DNA of 64,000 bases, taken from Phoronis australis (Eukaryota; Phoronida; Phoronidae). Position 1 is the first letter of the stretch. Each line of letters starts with the position of its first letter. This document shows positions 26,901 to 35,916 of this stretch, in pieces. Under the pieces are notes generated by a model. It had not been told where the DNA came from. It saw nothing but the letters and a program-made list of their open reading frames with translations, and made no database searches. A program made the translations under genes and the position numbers. The DNA is taken from contig NMRA01000076.1 in NCBI GenBank assembly GCA_002633005.1, positions 680,564 through 744,563 on the forward strand. The letters are read 5' to 3'.

Positions 26901-29900
26901 AGCATATAAAGTTTCATAAGAATCAATCAGTCATTTCTGAGATACGATGTCCGACGTTGCTCAAAGTTGGACATTTTCCTGGATTCTAGATAAGCTGGTG
27001 TTAACTTGTTCCCTACACAAATAAGAAGAGGTTCACGGGCTTGGTAAGAACGAACAATTTATTCGTTATTGCTCGAGACCACGCGCGGTGCATAAAGCGA
27101 CCATCCGTGACAAGCTAACTGACTGGGCCTGATCAAGCTATAGCGAGCTATCAGCTCTTTCCAAACCCTCATTTGACTGACGGCTGATTCGCAGCAACTT
27201 CCATTGTTTCCAGAGGCGAATTGCCCGAGTCTAATGGCTTTGTCACTTTCATAAGGGTGATGAAATGAGAGAGCTGTCGAAGTAATATTTTTATTATCTG
27301 CAAAGACAGCGACAGTGAAAAAGCGACATTGTAAACAGGCTCGGTCATGGTGCGCATATTAGGATGGACGGACCTGCAGATAGTAAGGGTGGACCAAAAA
27401 GGGAACGACTGGCCATAGTTGAGAAAGGAGACATAAACCTTCAAATGGGGCGAAATGCCTTCATTGTTTCAAGAAAAAGACGGCCGAATTATTTTCTTTC
27501 ATTCCTTATAAGGTCCATTCTTCCCATACAATTCCGTCCATCCTTTCCATTTTGTGTCAATCATTCCCGTTGCATTGTATGAACAAGCTCGGTAGGAGAA
27601 CGAATTAGATACTGAGAAATGACCAACATGTCTTTTCTTGAGCAATGGATTTGTTTGGAACCCGAATGCTTGTGCGTGTACAATGCTTCAATTATTTTGA
27701 TAAATTGTTTTCTGCGCACAGAACTGGTGGAGTGAAAATCCTAAGCGGCAAATATGCAGGAATGTACGCGGCTGCAGCGTACGAGAATATCACATGGAGC
27801 AAGGAAAATGCACGTCTAATGGAATCCGCGACGAAAAACAGCCCTTACGCTCCAATGTGCTTTTCGAGAACAGGGTTTTTCAAAGTGAGTGTTTCGTCAA
27901 TCAGCTTTTACCAATGTTGTCAACTTCGCTATCAGTAGAAGACAGTAGACCTGTATAATAAAATAGGTGTCTATTAAAACTAACGGTTTTCGAACAAGTT
28001 ACTTCACTAGCAGCTGGCGCTGATTTTATTACAATACCACGTGTACAACAACCTGCTAAAGATTGCCCTCGTGACTCCTGCAACATGAAATAGACCTGGT
28101 TTAGGAACCAAAGGTACAAAAAATATATTCCAGTATAGAACTCGGTGTCTTACTGAACTCAGTGTCGTCCAGTCTGAGACTATTAGAATGGGTCATATAG
28201 GCATTAACGGAATAAATTCCCGTAAGTTGGCATTCAACTTCATACAGATAAAATGCGCACTATCCAGCTACACTGACATACAAAGCTGGAGCTCACCGCA
28301 GGTGGAGAACTTTGAGCTGAACTGCCTTCCTCAAGTGAACGATAGTTGAGCAGACAGTTCGCGCCAAGGTGTTGAATGATCTAACTGCTGCTTGAGTCAG
28401 TTGTTCTCGCCTTGACTTGAGCTGTCTACTGAACGGTCGTTCTCTTGAGGCAGATAATTCAGCTCGTAGCTATCCGTTAGGTGATAATAACAACCTCATA
28501 ACGTTAGTCCCATGCACAGTTGTGCCTTGTAGTTGCGGCATCTGATCCTCCACGCAGTGCACGTTTTGAAACATGATTCCACTCAGGTAATGAACAACAG
28601 AACTGCGGTTCGTGAGGAAGTAAATAAAGTTACAAGACTTTCAATGCCGTGAATGAGAAAAAAATGCAGCTCGTAAGAAAATAACGTAAGTTGATAAGAA
28701 ATGGGCGTTGTTCACAAAAATGTTTCGGATACCGTGCGGAGAGGAGGTTGCCCACCTTAGAACTAGTAGAACAGATAGGAATAGTTGTTGTTCATGGCAA
28801 CTCATATACTGACCGTGTTCAACTCATTGATGTTTCATGCAAAGATCTATAAATCACATTATACCATCTTGTACAATGTATATTATATATTTTTTGTGCT
28901 CACACATACGTATATATCGATGCATGATGGCCTCGTCTATGTCTGGATGTCCGGCGTCAGGGCGTTTGTCATTAGCTGCAGTATCTCCTAAACCCATTGT
29001 AGCATCCTAATGTGATTTGGCACATATGTTTCTTTGAAGTTGAGGACGAGTTTCGGACATATCAAACTACCGCTGTGCCCCCATGTGGCAATTCGTTTGT
29101 CTCAATGTCTTCGGAGTTCCTTGATGGATTTTCATGAGATTTGTCGAACAGGTTTCTATCAAGGCGACAAAGATGCCTTTTTACTTTCGAACAGATTCAG
29201 CGTATTCTGAACTGTGCCACCTGGTAGACAGTTTCAGTCTTTTCGAATCTGATTTTTCTCGTCCGCCTCTCTAACCGCCAAGGAGGTCCAAGGATAATTG
29301 TGACAAATGACATATATTTTCCCGCCGAGAAGACTAAGGACGTTGATTTGCGGAGAGGTTCAACTACTGTGGAGCTCTCTAGTAGCGATGGTATGTGCTT
29401 TCATCCACATCTGTATTTCATAAAACTCTTGCAGGATCATTGAGAAATTTGACAAGTGGCAAAAGATGGTAACTTCTTTCGGACGTATCCGATTCCTGCT
29501 GTTGTTTGTAGTGCCAATTCTACATTTTACATTATCTTCTGTATTTTTGGAGGTCCTTGATAGATTTTTATGAAATTTGGCAAATAGGTAGGGAGACGAC
29601 AAAGAGGGTTTAACATGTTCTGTGCTACTTAGGGGCCACTTTTATGATACTAATAAACATCCCTAGAAACATACCGTTTGCGCTGCAGTCGTGGCCACAT
29701 TTCAACGCTTTGCGTTGCTCTTGTGTTGATGTTATATTTTTGTATGGAGAGCCATGGATACATATTTAAAAGTGTACTATCCTGATAGCATGCATGCTCT
29801 AGTTTATTTTGTTGATTCAAGCAGCATAAATTTTATTAAATTTTTGTATCTTTGCGTAGGTACGATCCTGGGATCTACACGCTTTCAACGAAAGTCACAA

Positions 29901-30196
29901 AATCAAAGTTCATTAAAACTTTACGTTACTATGCTTTGCGTCTGTATACAAAAATGACTTGAATCGTCCTTTGTCTGAACTGCTAACGATTGTTGTATTT
30001 CTCACAGGCCTCGACGAAACCGTTTGGAACATACCGGGGCCCTTTACACATCAGTGTTCCTTATCAATACCCTGGCAGGCAGTGTGATCAACTTACTACT
30101 ACTACACTAGATGGCAGCAATGTCGGTGTGTCAGCCTTCGAGATCAACATTCTCACATCGGTGGTTGTGGCATGTTTGGTCGTTGTTTTAGCATAA
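9820..30196 (+). CDS. MOXD1: Gene A: DBH-like (MOXD1-type) copper monooxygenase, 11 exons, 624 aa
   Basis: Exons: 9820-10101, 17438-17584, 18867-19034, 19271-19354, 20085-20267, 21421-21523, 22381-22547 (or its duplicate 23236-23402), 24263-24511, 26528-26667, 27722-27884, 30008-30196. All use GT-AG borders, and the summed length (1,875 nt) gives 624 residues plus stop; human MOXD1 is of similar size. Order: signal peptide (about 1-21), DOMON (about 35-185), N-terminal copper domain (about 200-330), C-terminal copper domain (about 345-510), hydrophobic tail. Expected ligands are present: CuH H223, H224, H314; CuM H395, H397 (HAHL), M470 (DEMC). The family hydroxylates substrates using O2 and ascorbate in the secretory pathway; the substrate of MOXD1 proteins is not established. 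Introns carry many transposons. The only oddity is the doubled exon 7, probably an assembly artefact. Confidence 0.92.
11973..12129. mobile_element. ~155-bp MITE, copy 1
   Basis: Ends are inverted repeats: CGTTCAGTAACGCTAGGACC on the left against AGGTCCTAGCGTTACTAAAC on the right. The left arm carries three tandem copies of ACGCTAGGACCT. The interior (ACCTAGCTAAAATCTAGCCA, TACACGGCAAT, CTCACGTAAT) recurs in the second copy at 61601-61743. It is non-coding and non-autonomous. The target duplication is unclear. Confidence 0.7.
12839..13379 (+). pseudogene. THAP zinc-finger-like gene fragment
   Basis: An ATG at 12839 opens MCVCGGCSNS, resembling the THAP C-x(2-4)-C start, but stops at 12896-12898. 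A second open segment (13047-13379) carries VLKFSKDGTVAQKWHRFVSR, then SLCSAHFKESCFHQH and DVPPCTS, matching the THAP order FPKD...W...C-SxHF...P. Joined by a short intron these could make one C2CH domain, but I cannot fix the splice sites. THAP domains bind DNA and occur in P-type and ISL2EU-type transposases. No transposase core is seen here, so it is a remnant or a small captured gene. Confidence 0.5.
14000..14345 (+). repeat. Tandem array, left arm, alternating CCTAGG / CCCGGG units
   Basis: About sixteen units of roughly 21 bp. Each has the form of a hexamer palindrome (CCTAGG or CCCGGG) followed by TGGAAATTATTTYAM, and the two hexamers largely alternate. It is open in one frame as a periodic N-Y-F-H-P-G-G peptide, but this follows from the 21-bp (multiple of 3) period and is not evidence of a protein. 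Confidence 0.9.
15335..15635 (-). repeat. Tandem array, right arm (inverted relative to 14000-14345)
   Basis: About fourteen units reading CCACCCGGGTGAAAATAATT / CCACCTAGGTTGAAATAATT on the plus strand, the reverse complement of the left-arm units. Units near 15520-15590 are degenerate (CCACCCAGG, CCAACCAGG). Confidence 0.9.
17438..17584 (+). CDS. MOXD1: Gene A exon 2: DOMON continuation
   Basis: Forty-nine codons, phase 0 at both ends (acceptor ATTTCAG, donor GTGAGT). The product DRHATGNSEPTVDSSQDYVL... ends TLDTCDDNDMIIN, matching the MOXD1 pattern QDY...F.R.L.TCD.ND. The same exon in gene B has identical length. Confidence 0.92.
18241..18406. repeat. Compound microsatellite (AT)n, (ACAT)n, (ACGC)n
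   Basis: An AT run is followed by ACACAT/ACAT and then CACGCACGCACG-like repeats in gene A intron 2. Cys/Val-rich ORFs on the minus strand here are repeat artefacts. Confidence 0.95.
18867..19034 (+). CDS. MOXD1: Gene A exon 3: end of DOMON and linker
   Basis: Fifty-six codons, phase 0/0 (acceptor TTACAG, donor GTAAGT). It encodes GDTFRIIWAYGISDT, then SYHSASPFRRGVKSVLLL and ending EWDFVVNN, equivalent to the VIWAYH...RGTKSLRLL segment of MOXD1. No counterpart was found in gene B. Confidence 0.9.
19271..19354 (+). CDS. MOXD1: Gene A exon 4: first copper-ligand exon (HH)
   Basis: Twenty-eight codons between CTCCAACAG and GTAAGT. It encodes VSVPAKDTTYWCKGF and ends KKHHVIK. DTTYWC is the family signature, and the HH pair (residues 223-224) gives two of the three CuH ligands by analogy with PHM and DBH. 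Confidence 0.95.
20085..20267 (+). CDS. MOXD1: Gene A exon 5: LVHHILIYAC segment
   Basis: Sixty-one codons, phase 0/0 (acceptor ATATTTTAG, donor GTTAGT). It contains NEALVHHILIYACYGD and the WAVGGE end, typical of the N-terminal copper domain. The gene B exon is the same length and clearly similar. Confidence 0.93.
20880..21020. repeat. (CA)n microsatellite with GT-rich tail
   Basis: A nearly pure CA run at about 20885-20946 is followed by GTGCGTGTG repeats to 21015, in gene A intron 5. Six overlapping ORFs across it are artefacts of the repeat. Confidence 0.97.
21421..21523 (+). CDS. MOXD1: Gene A exon 6: third CuH ligand (HYDNP)
   Basis: 103 nt, entering in phase 0 and leaving one base over (acceptor CTTCTTTCAG, donor GTAGGT). 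It encodes TFYYPNNVGLPFGDD and LLLEIHYDNPTHRT. The His in HYDN (residue 314) is the third CuH ligand. Confidence 0.95.
22381..22547 (+). CDS. MOXD1: Gene A exon 7, first copy
   Basis: 167 nt completing the split Asp codon from exon 6 and ending in phase 0 (acceptor AAATTTTAG, donor GTAACG). It encodes WVDSSGIKFTLTPTLRRFDA, then GVLVVGHTVG, IPPGQ and CNSDCTKE, the start of the C-terminal copper domain. Using both copies would shift the frame because 167 is not a multiple of 3, so only one can be in an mRNA. Confidence 0.85.
23236..23402 (+). CDS. MOXD1: Gene A exon 7, duplicate copy (probable second haplotype)
   Basis: Same length, borders and phase as 22381-22547. A visible coding change is Val to Ala in GVL(V/A)VGHTVG. 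It is an alternative form of exon 7: either the other allele or, if the duplication is real, a mutually exclusive exon. Confidence 0.7.
24263..24511 (+). CDS. MOXD1: Gene A exon 8: CuM ligands (HAHL)
   Basis: Eighty-three codons, phase 0/0 (acceptor TTTCTTTTAG, donor GTAAGT). It contains GIKIIAGLLHAHLLGRKMRL, with H395 and H397 as CuM ligands, then the FNYQ block and LPGDEIQMEC. This is the best conserved exon between A and B. Confidence 0.95.
25020..25850 (-). mobile_element. 3' end of a LINE ORF2 (Jockey/CR1-like), inverted in gene A intron 8
   Basis: The minus-strand ORF 25658-25161 reads FKIDHTLSWSDNVSEVVSRV, then CCTVWPGCTTSLINKLLMVQ, QADRI and LLLPKHRTDFYARRF. This is the order of the C-terminal region of non-LTR reverse transcriptase proteins (ID..LSW..., W......L...Q..A.RI..., LP..RT...). 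After a frameshift near 25190 the tail continues with SEWNGLPNHIKHIPTFNH. The catalytic RT core is absent, so this is a 5'-truncated dead copy. Confidence 0.75.
26528..26667 (+). CDS. MOXD1: Gene A exon 9: CuM methionine (DEMC)
   Basis: 140 nt, phase 0 in and two bases over at the end (acceptor AACTAG, donor GTAAGT). It encodes GGLGTNDEMCVAFVLYYPRT, and the Met of DEMC (residue 470) is the CuM axial ligand. The gene B exon is one codon longer. Confidence 0.94.
27722..27884 (+). CDS. MOXD1: Gene A exon 10
   Basis: 163 nt completing the split codon and ending in phase 0 (acceptor TGCGCACAG, donor GTGAGT). It encodes GGVKILSGKYAGMYAAAA, then ITWSKENARLMESATK and PYAPMC, equivalent to the F.W...... 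SLPVNVRC region near the end of MOXD1. Confidence 0.92.
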
Positions 30197-30690
30197 TGAA
30201 CGACTGTTCTAATACTAGACGCGGTGTTTAATTCGAAAGCCATAATCAGCAACAAGATATAAGAGATGAAATTTAGGAATAAACATAGCGTTAATCAAGA
30301 TTGCCACGGAGAAGCTAGTCATGAACTTATGGGTTACAAAGTGGGACATATCGTATCACGCCGGAAGACAGTGACAGCCATTTAGCGCTTGGGTCTTTGC
30401 TGATGGAACGACCTACCTATCCATGAGACCAGGTTCCAGTAGGGACTAGATGATGCCAATGTCCCCTGACTCATGATTCATCATAAAACGAATTATGGCC
30501 CCTCCAAGAAGAGCACACAGTGGTCATCTCAGCAACAAAGGTTTAAAATAACGATGATGGTGATCGATACAACACCTCTATAAGGTCACTTTCCGCATAA
30601 TGTAGCGCTGGTATTAATTTGTAGTGAATGCACAACACTAATGCAAACCTTACTCTAGAGCCTGTATTTTCATCTTCCTCTCATACTGCT
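27990..30690 (+). repeat. Paralogous block matching 1-3090 (gene 0 3' end)
   Basis: It covers most of gene A intron 10, the last exon and about 500 bp of 3' flank. The exon parts are almost identical and the intron parts are more diverged with indels. It marks a tandem duplication of the gene end. Confidence 0.8.
30008..30196 (+). CDS. MOXD1: Gene A exon 11: C-terminus with hydrophobic tail
   Basis: Sixty-two codons plus TAA (acceptor TTTCTCACAG). It encodes ASTKPFGTYRGPLHISVPYQ and later DGSNVGVSAFEINILTSVVV, ending ACLVVVLA. A short C-terminal hydrophobic stretch after small residues suits either a tail anchor or a GPI signal; the sequence cannot separate these. A candidate AATAAA polyadenylation signal is at 30278-30283. 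Confidence 0.93.
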   Translation, partial: ASTKPFGTYRGPLHISVPYQYPGRQCDQLTTTTLDGSNVGVSAFEINILTSVVVACLVVVLA

Positions 30691-33165
30691 TGAAGGATAT
30701 GTAGCTGTTAGATTCCAAATAATTGATTATGTACAGAACAAACAAGCACAGGAATAAACAACGATGAATTGTCTCCATCCTTGTTAAAAATGCACAAATA
30801 ACAAAAACAGACGAGTCAACGCCGTAACTTTCCAATTAATAATGACAATACAGTTTGAAAACACGCTGCAATTTGAAAACTGGCTGCATTTTAGTGCATT
30901 TTAAGGTACCGGGCGTGGTTGCTAAGCTACTTCAATATCTACATCCGCCAAGTAAGAAACATTGTTCACAGTTTTCGACACAGCTGGAATTTTTTAATTC
31001 TTCTCTTCCATTTCTAGTTCTTTATTACATTACTGCTTTTCAGTGTTTTCGTTGGATGATTTTAATTTCTCTGGTAATGTTCTCAATACTCTTCTATTGG
31101 AGTTCACGGGAAAACAGAATAGCCTCAAAATAAGAAATCTCAGGAAGTACAATATTTAGTTTGAAAACTCATAACGTCATCAGCATATGCTGAATATGAT
31201 CTAGGCCATAGTCCATTCGACTCTAGGAAGCCTAGAAAATCTCTTCCGTGGCTACTTTTTGGAAAAAGATAATTTTGGTGTTCATAAGGTCATTAGGTGC
31301 TATACTTTAAGGTTTGACTTGCAGGTTTTCGAGAAATTTGACCTAAAAAATCTGACTTTTTGCAAAATTTGGCACAAAAGACAAATATTCAAAAAGCAAC
31401 ACTATTTATTTGAAGTTTCCGGACAAGAAAAGTGATAAATATTATGACATTAGGTGAAAAATTGTTCAAGAAGAGAAAAAGAAAAAAATTAGTAGCGCCT
31501 CCTGTTGGCCAAAAAACATACTACTACATTATGAACTCCTACCAAAAGAACAATACTGTTAACCATTTAGAACTTGATAAATATTTGATAACACAATCTT
31601 CATGTGTACAACATACAATGCTTACGCTTCTGCAAGGAATTCTCTCTCATCACTCATTTATTAATTGTCACAATTAATTATCATTATCCACTTTGCAGTT
31701 CGTTGTAAACTGTCACAGGAAATGATACACCTTTCAGTCCCAACAGTCAACAGCATGATAAAATGTTGTCAATATTTTCCATTAGGTTAAAAATTTAAAA
31801 TTCTTCAACAACATAGCATACTCTTATTATGTTTTTTCATCCACTCCATCATCATATATATCATCATCATTGTCATCAAAAGTTGTTTTTTGACTAAGAC
31901 ACCGTGTTCACACAGTCTGGGCAGTCACACAACTTAGAACATGGCATGCCCGACTTCAAGCAAGAGCACATTCTTTTACTACAACTTCTTTTACACTTGC
32001 CATTAACATTTCTCATGGCATTTTCGGGGGCTAAAGGCAGTCATCAGTGGAGCTTCAGACTACTGTACCCCGCTCCAAAAGCCACCCATTACCAACTGGA
32101 GATGGTACACTGACATGCTTCTTATTTAATTTGAACTTGTCTTGTCCAATCCTTAATATTTGAGTTCAGCCTTTGAAAAAGGAGGAATGGTCATGTTGGC
32201 AATAGTTTTTGTTGGAAATTGAAAATCTTCTTTTTACCGTAGACTTTCTTTTGACGCTTCATGTTTTAAATAGCACATAATTGGAAAAGTATTTTTTCCT
32301 ACGCTAAAAGCTCCAATTTAGGAATCTTCAAAATTTGAGTTAGTGAAATCTGCGCAACATTTGAATTTTCAAGATTAATGAATTACAGAACGCCGGCAAT
32401 ATTTCCATCTTAATATTTCTCAAATTCCAAACACTGCTCATGATTTTACACAAAGGGTCTCAAAATCGGCTTAGAAGTTCATAAAAAGCAGTACTGAACA
32501 CTCGCATATAGTTAAACTACTGCAAGTACCTTTGAGATTGGGACGGCTATTACTACAAATCTATCAAGCAAAACATTTTTTTTCTGTGACCTAAACTACA
32601 GATTATTTACCATAAATGGCAATTTTTGAATTAACAATCGGTAGGCCTATTTACAATTGAATGTTTGGAACTGGGATAGGTTTTCAACTTTTCTTTTGTT
32701 TATGAAGTTCCCCTGTGATGGAATTTAATTTGTGGCAAATGGTTCCTTGTGGTGGCAAGTCACATACAGTATATTTCTTTGAGCACTGTTAAATGTAACT
32801 GGCAGTGACAGTCTCCTTAATTTTGTGTGGGCTCAACATTAGTTCCATCATCTGCTTGGTCTTTTTTCTTTTTAAGAGCTCTTTCAATTTTTATTACAGC
32901 CGTAAAGCGTCTGTATCACTGCTTGTGATAGAAGCATGCGTGCAACAAGCCTAAAAATGGGGGGTCGAATTTTTGAGATTGTGGACATTTAATAAGATTC
33001 ACGGGGTACTTCAGAGCTACTAATTGTGGGTTCACCGAATTCTGGCAGTTTCTTTTTAGTGAGTCTCGTTTTCTACTTTTTTCGCAGTTTTTGTTTCTCT
33101 GAGGCGGACCTTTTTATCCAATTTACCAAATGGGGGGAGGTTCGTTCAAGCCCGCTTCCTGAGCC
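30105..33165 (+). repeat. Copy 1 of a large direct duplication (gene A 3' end and downstream)
   Basis: 30105-32150 matches 33167-35168 and 32151-33165 matches 37432-38452. The N at 33166 follows directly. The copies differ by scattered substitutions, small indels and one 2.26-kb segment (35169-37431) present only in copy 2. Best read as a second haplotype. Confidence 0.85.
31894..32113 (-). pseudogene. Fragment of a CXC-type cysteine-rich ORF (copy 1)
   Basis: The minus strand reads SPVGNGWLLERG and then, after stops and a 4-base frame change, LPLAPENAMRNVNG, CKRSCSKRMCSCLKSGMPCS, KLCDCPDCVNTVS and a TAG at 31894-31896. It is the allelic or duplicate form of 34917-35916 with its 5' half deleted. 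Confidence 0.6.
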
Positions 33166-33166
33166 N

Positions 33167-33257
33167 CACTAGATGGCAGCAATGTCGGTGTGTCAGCCTT
33201 CGAGATCAACATTCTCACATCGGTGGTTGTGGCATGTTTGGTCGTTGTTTTAGCGTA
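33167..33257 (+). pseudogene. Truncated copy of the gene A last exon
   Basis: The sequence starts mid-exon directly after the N at 33166 (CACTAGATGGCAGCAATGTC) and matches 30105-30196 through the stop, with GCG for GCA before TAA. There is no acceptor and no upstream exon. It is the start of the overlapping contig, not an independent gene. Confidence 0.8.
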
Positions 33258-34916
33258 ATGAACGACTGTTCTAATACTAGACGCAGTGTTTAATTCGAAA
33301 GCCATAATCAGCAACAAGATATAAGAGATGAAATTTAGGAATAAACATAGCGTTAACCAAGATTGACACGGAGAAGCTAGTCATGAACTTATAGGTTACA
33401 AAGTGAGACATATCGTATCACGCCGAAAGACAGCGACAGCCATTTAGCGCTTGGGTCTTTGCTGATGGAATGACCTACCTATCCATGAGACCAGGTTCCA
33501 GTAGGGACTAGCTGATGTCAATGTTCTCTGACTCATGGTTCATCAAAAAACGAATTGTGGCCCCTCCAAGAAGAGCACACAGTGGCCATCTCAGCAACAA
33601 AGGTTTAAAACAACGTTGACAACACCTCTATAAGGTCAGTTTCCGCATAATATAGCGCTTGTGTTAATTTGTAGTGAATGCACAACACTAATGCAAACCT
33701 TACTCTAGAGCCTGTATTTTCATCTTCCTCTCATACTGCTTAAATGATATGTAGCTGTTAGACTCCAAATAATTGATTATGTACAGAACAAACAAAGCAC
33801 AGGAATAAACAACGATGCTTCATGAATTGTCTCGATCCTTGTTCAAAATGCACAAATAACAAAAACAGACGAGTCAATGCCGTAACTTTACAATTAATAA
33901 TGACAATACAGTTTGAAAACACGCTGCAATTTGAAAACTGGCTGCATTTTAGTGTAACAAGGTACCGGGCGTGGTTGCTAAGCTACTTCAATATCCACAT
34001 CCGCCAAGTAAGAAACATTGTTCACAGTTTTCGACACAGCTGTAAATTTTTTAATTCTTCTCTTTCATTTCTAGTTCTTTATTACATTACTGCTTTTCAG
34101 TGTTTTCGTTAGATGATTTTAATTTCTCTGGTAATATTCTTAATACTCTTCTATTGGAGTTCACGGGAAAACAGAATACCCTCAAAATAAGAAATCTCAG
34201 GAAGTACATTTTTTATTTTAAAACCTCTTAACGTCATCAGCATCTGCTGAATATGATCTAGGCCATAGTCCATTCGACTCTAGGAAGCCTAGAAAATCTC
34301 TTCCGTGGCTACTTTTTGGAAAAAGATAATTTTGGTGTTCATAAGGTCATTAAGTGCTATACTTTAAGGTTTGACTTGCAGGTTTTCGAGAAATTTGACC
34401 TAAAAAATCTGACTTTTTGCAAAAGTTGGCACAAAAGACAAATACTCAAAAAGCAACAGTATTTATTTGAAGTTTCCGGACAAGAAAAGTGATAAATATT
34501 ATGACATTAGGTGAAAAAATGTTCAAAAAACATACTACTATATTATGAACTCCTACCAAAAGAACAATACTGTTAACCATTTAGAACTTGATAAAGATTT
34601 GATAACACAATCTACATATGAACAACATACAATTCTTACGCTTCTGCAAGGAATTCACTCTCATCATTCATTTATTAATTGTCACAACTAATTATCATTA
34701 TCTACAATACAATTCGTTGTCAACTGTCACAGGAAATGATACACCCTACAGTCCCGACAGTCATCAGCATGATAAAATATTGTCAATATTTTCCATTAGG
34801 TTAAAAATTTAAAATTCTTCAACAACATACATGTACATGTAGCATACACTTATGTTTCTTCATCCACTCCATCATCATATATATCATCATCATTGTCATC
34901 AAAAGTTGTTTTTTGA

Positions 34917-35916
34917 CTAAGACACCGTGTTCACACAGTCTGGACAGTCACACAACTTAGAACATGGCATGCCCGACTTCAAGCAAGAGCACATTCTTTT
35001 ACTACAACTTCTTTTACACTTGCCATTAACATTTCTCATGGCATTTTCGGGGGCTAAAGGCAGTCATCAGTGGAGCTTCAGACTACCCCGCTCCAAAAGC
35101 CACCCATTACCAACTGGAGATGGTACACTGACATGCTTCTTATTTAATCTGAACTTGTCTTGTCCAATAAAAGTTCGCTTTTCATGGGCAAAAATGGGGA
35201 CACCCACACAAATATGGTGTTTCCACATAAAATATGATTATAGGTGGGCACAACTGTCAGTAAAGGTTGATCAGCGAAATCTCTGTTTGTAACTGGGTAC
35301 ACCAAATGCGGAATGGGTCTATTTCTACCTGGACCCGTCGTGACGGGTCCAGTTCTATTTACATATCTTGACCCACCAGGATGGGTCTATTTATATAAAT
35401 ATAACTGGACCCATGGCGTCGGGTCCAGATATATTGATATAGAAAGACCCATCCCGGCTGGTCAACCTATATATGTATATAACTGGACCCATCACGACGG
35501 GTCTAGTTATATTTATATAGACAGACCCATCTCAGCGGGTCAACTTATACGTATATAACTGGACCCAACACGACGGGTCCAGTTATATTTTTATTGACAG
35601 ACCCATCTGGGAGAATTTTATGGGGGCCATGGCCCCCTTGGCCCCCTCTAAATCCGCCACTACATCTAACTTTGTGAATGGCACGCTGGCAGTTGGCTAT
35701 TTTGGCATGTAACAGCAAACAATCATGATTAGGAGGCACACATGATTCCATCACAGATTTCAACCTGAATGTGTGATAGCGTGCTTTGTTAAGTGTTGAT
35801 GAGTCGCCGTACAGCTTGAATACAGACAGTTCAATGTCTTCCGTGAGTTGACCAGGAAACACAAATTTTGAACCCAACTTTAATGACAAAGACAAAGTTA
35901 AAAAATATCTCTGCAA
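34917..35916 (-). pseudogene. CXC-type cysteine-rich transposon-associated ORF, broken
   Basis: Reading leftwards on the minus strand: 35916-35665 encodes FPGQLTEDIELSVFKLYGDS, then ARYHTFRLKSV, PPNHDCLLLHAKIANCQRA. A repeat-filled insertion follows (about 35169-35660). From about 35120 the text is SPVGNGWLLERGSLKLH, two stops, LPLAPENAMRNVNG, CKRSCSKRMCSCLKSGMPCS, KLCDCPDC and a TAG at 34917-34919. The order (LY-G...LLLH..RANYQ...PSPVGNGW...LPPAPE...CKC...C.C...C.C..C) matches an uncharacterised family common in invertebrate genomes with a C-terminal tesmin-like CXC segment (from memory, inference). Stops and the insertion make it dead. Confidence 0.6.
35320..35610 (+). repeat. ~77-bp tandem satellite with GGGTCCA/TGGACCC palindromes
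   Basis: ATAACTGGACCC recurs at 35401, 35479 and 35555, giving periods of 78 and 76. Each unit holds TGGACCC...GGGTCCA and GACCCAT...CGGGTC pairs that could fold into hairpins, separated by TATATTTATATA spacers. The ORF at 35313-35558 is a shadow of the repeat. Confidence 0.85.

Noticed and set aside
33123-33317. 64-codon minus-strand ORF crossing the N at 33166
   Set aside because: It spans an artificial contig joint.
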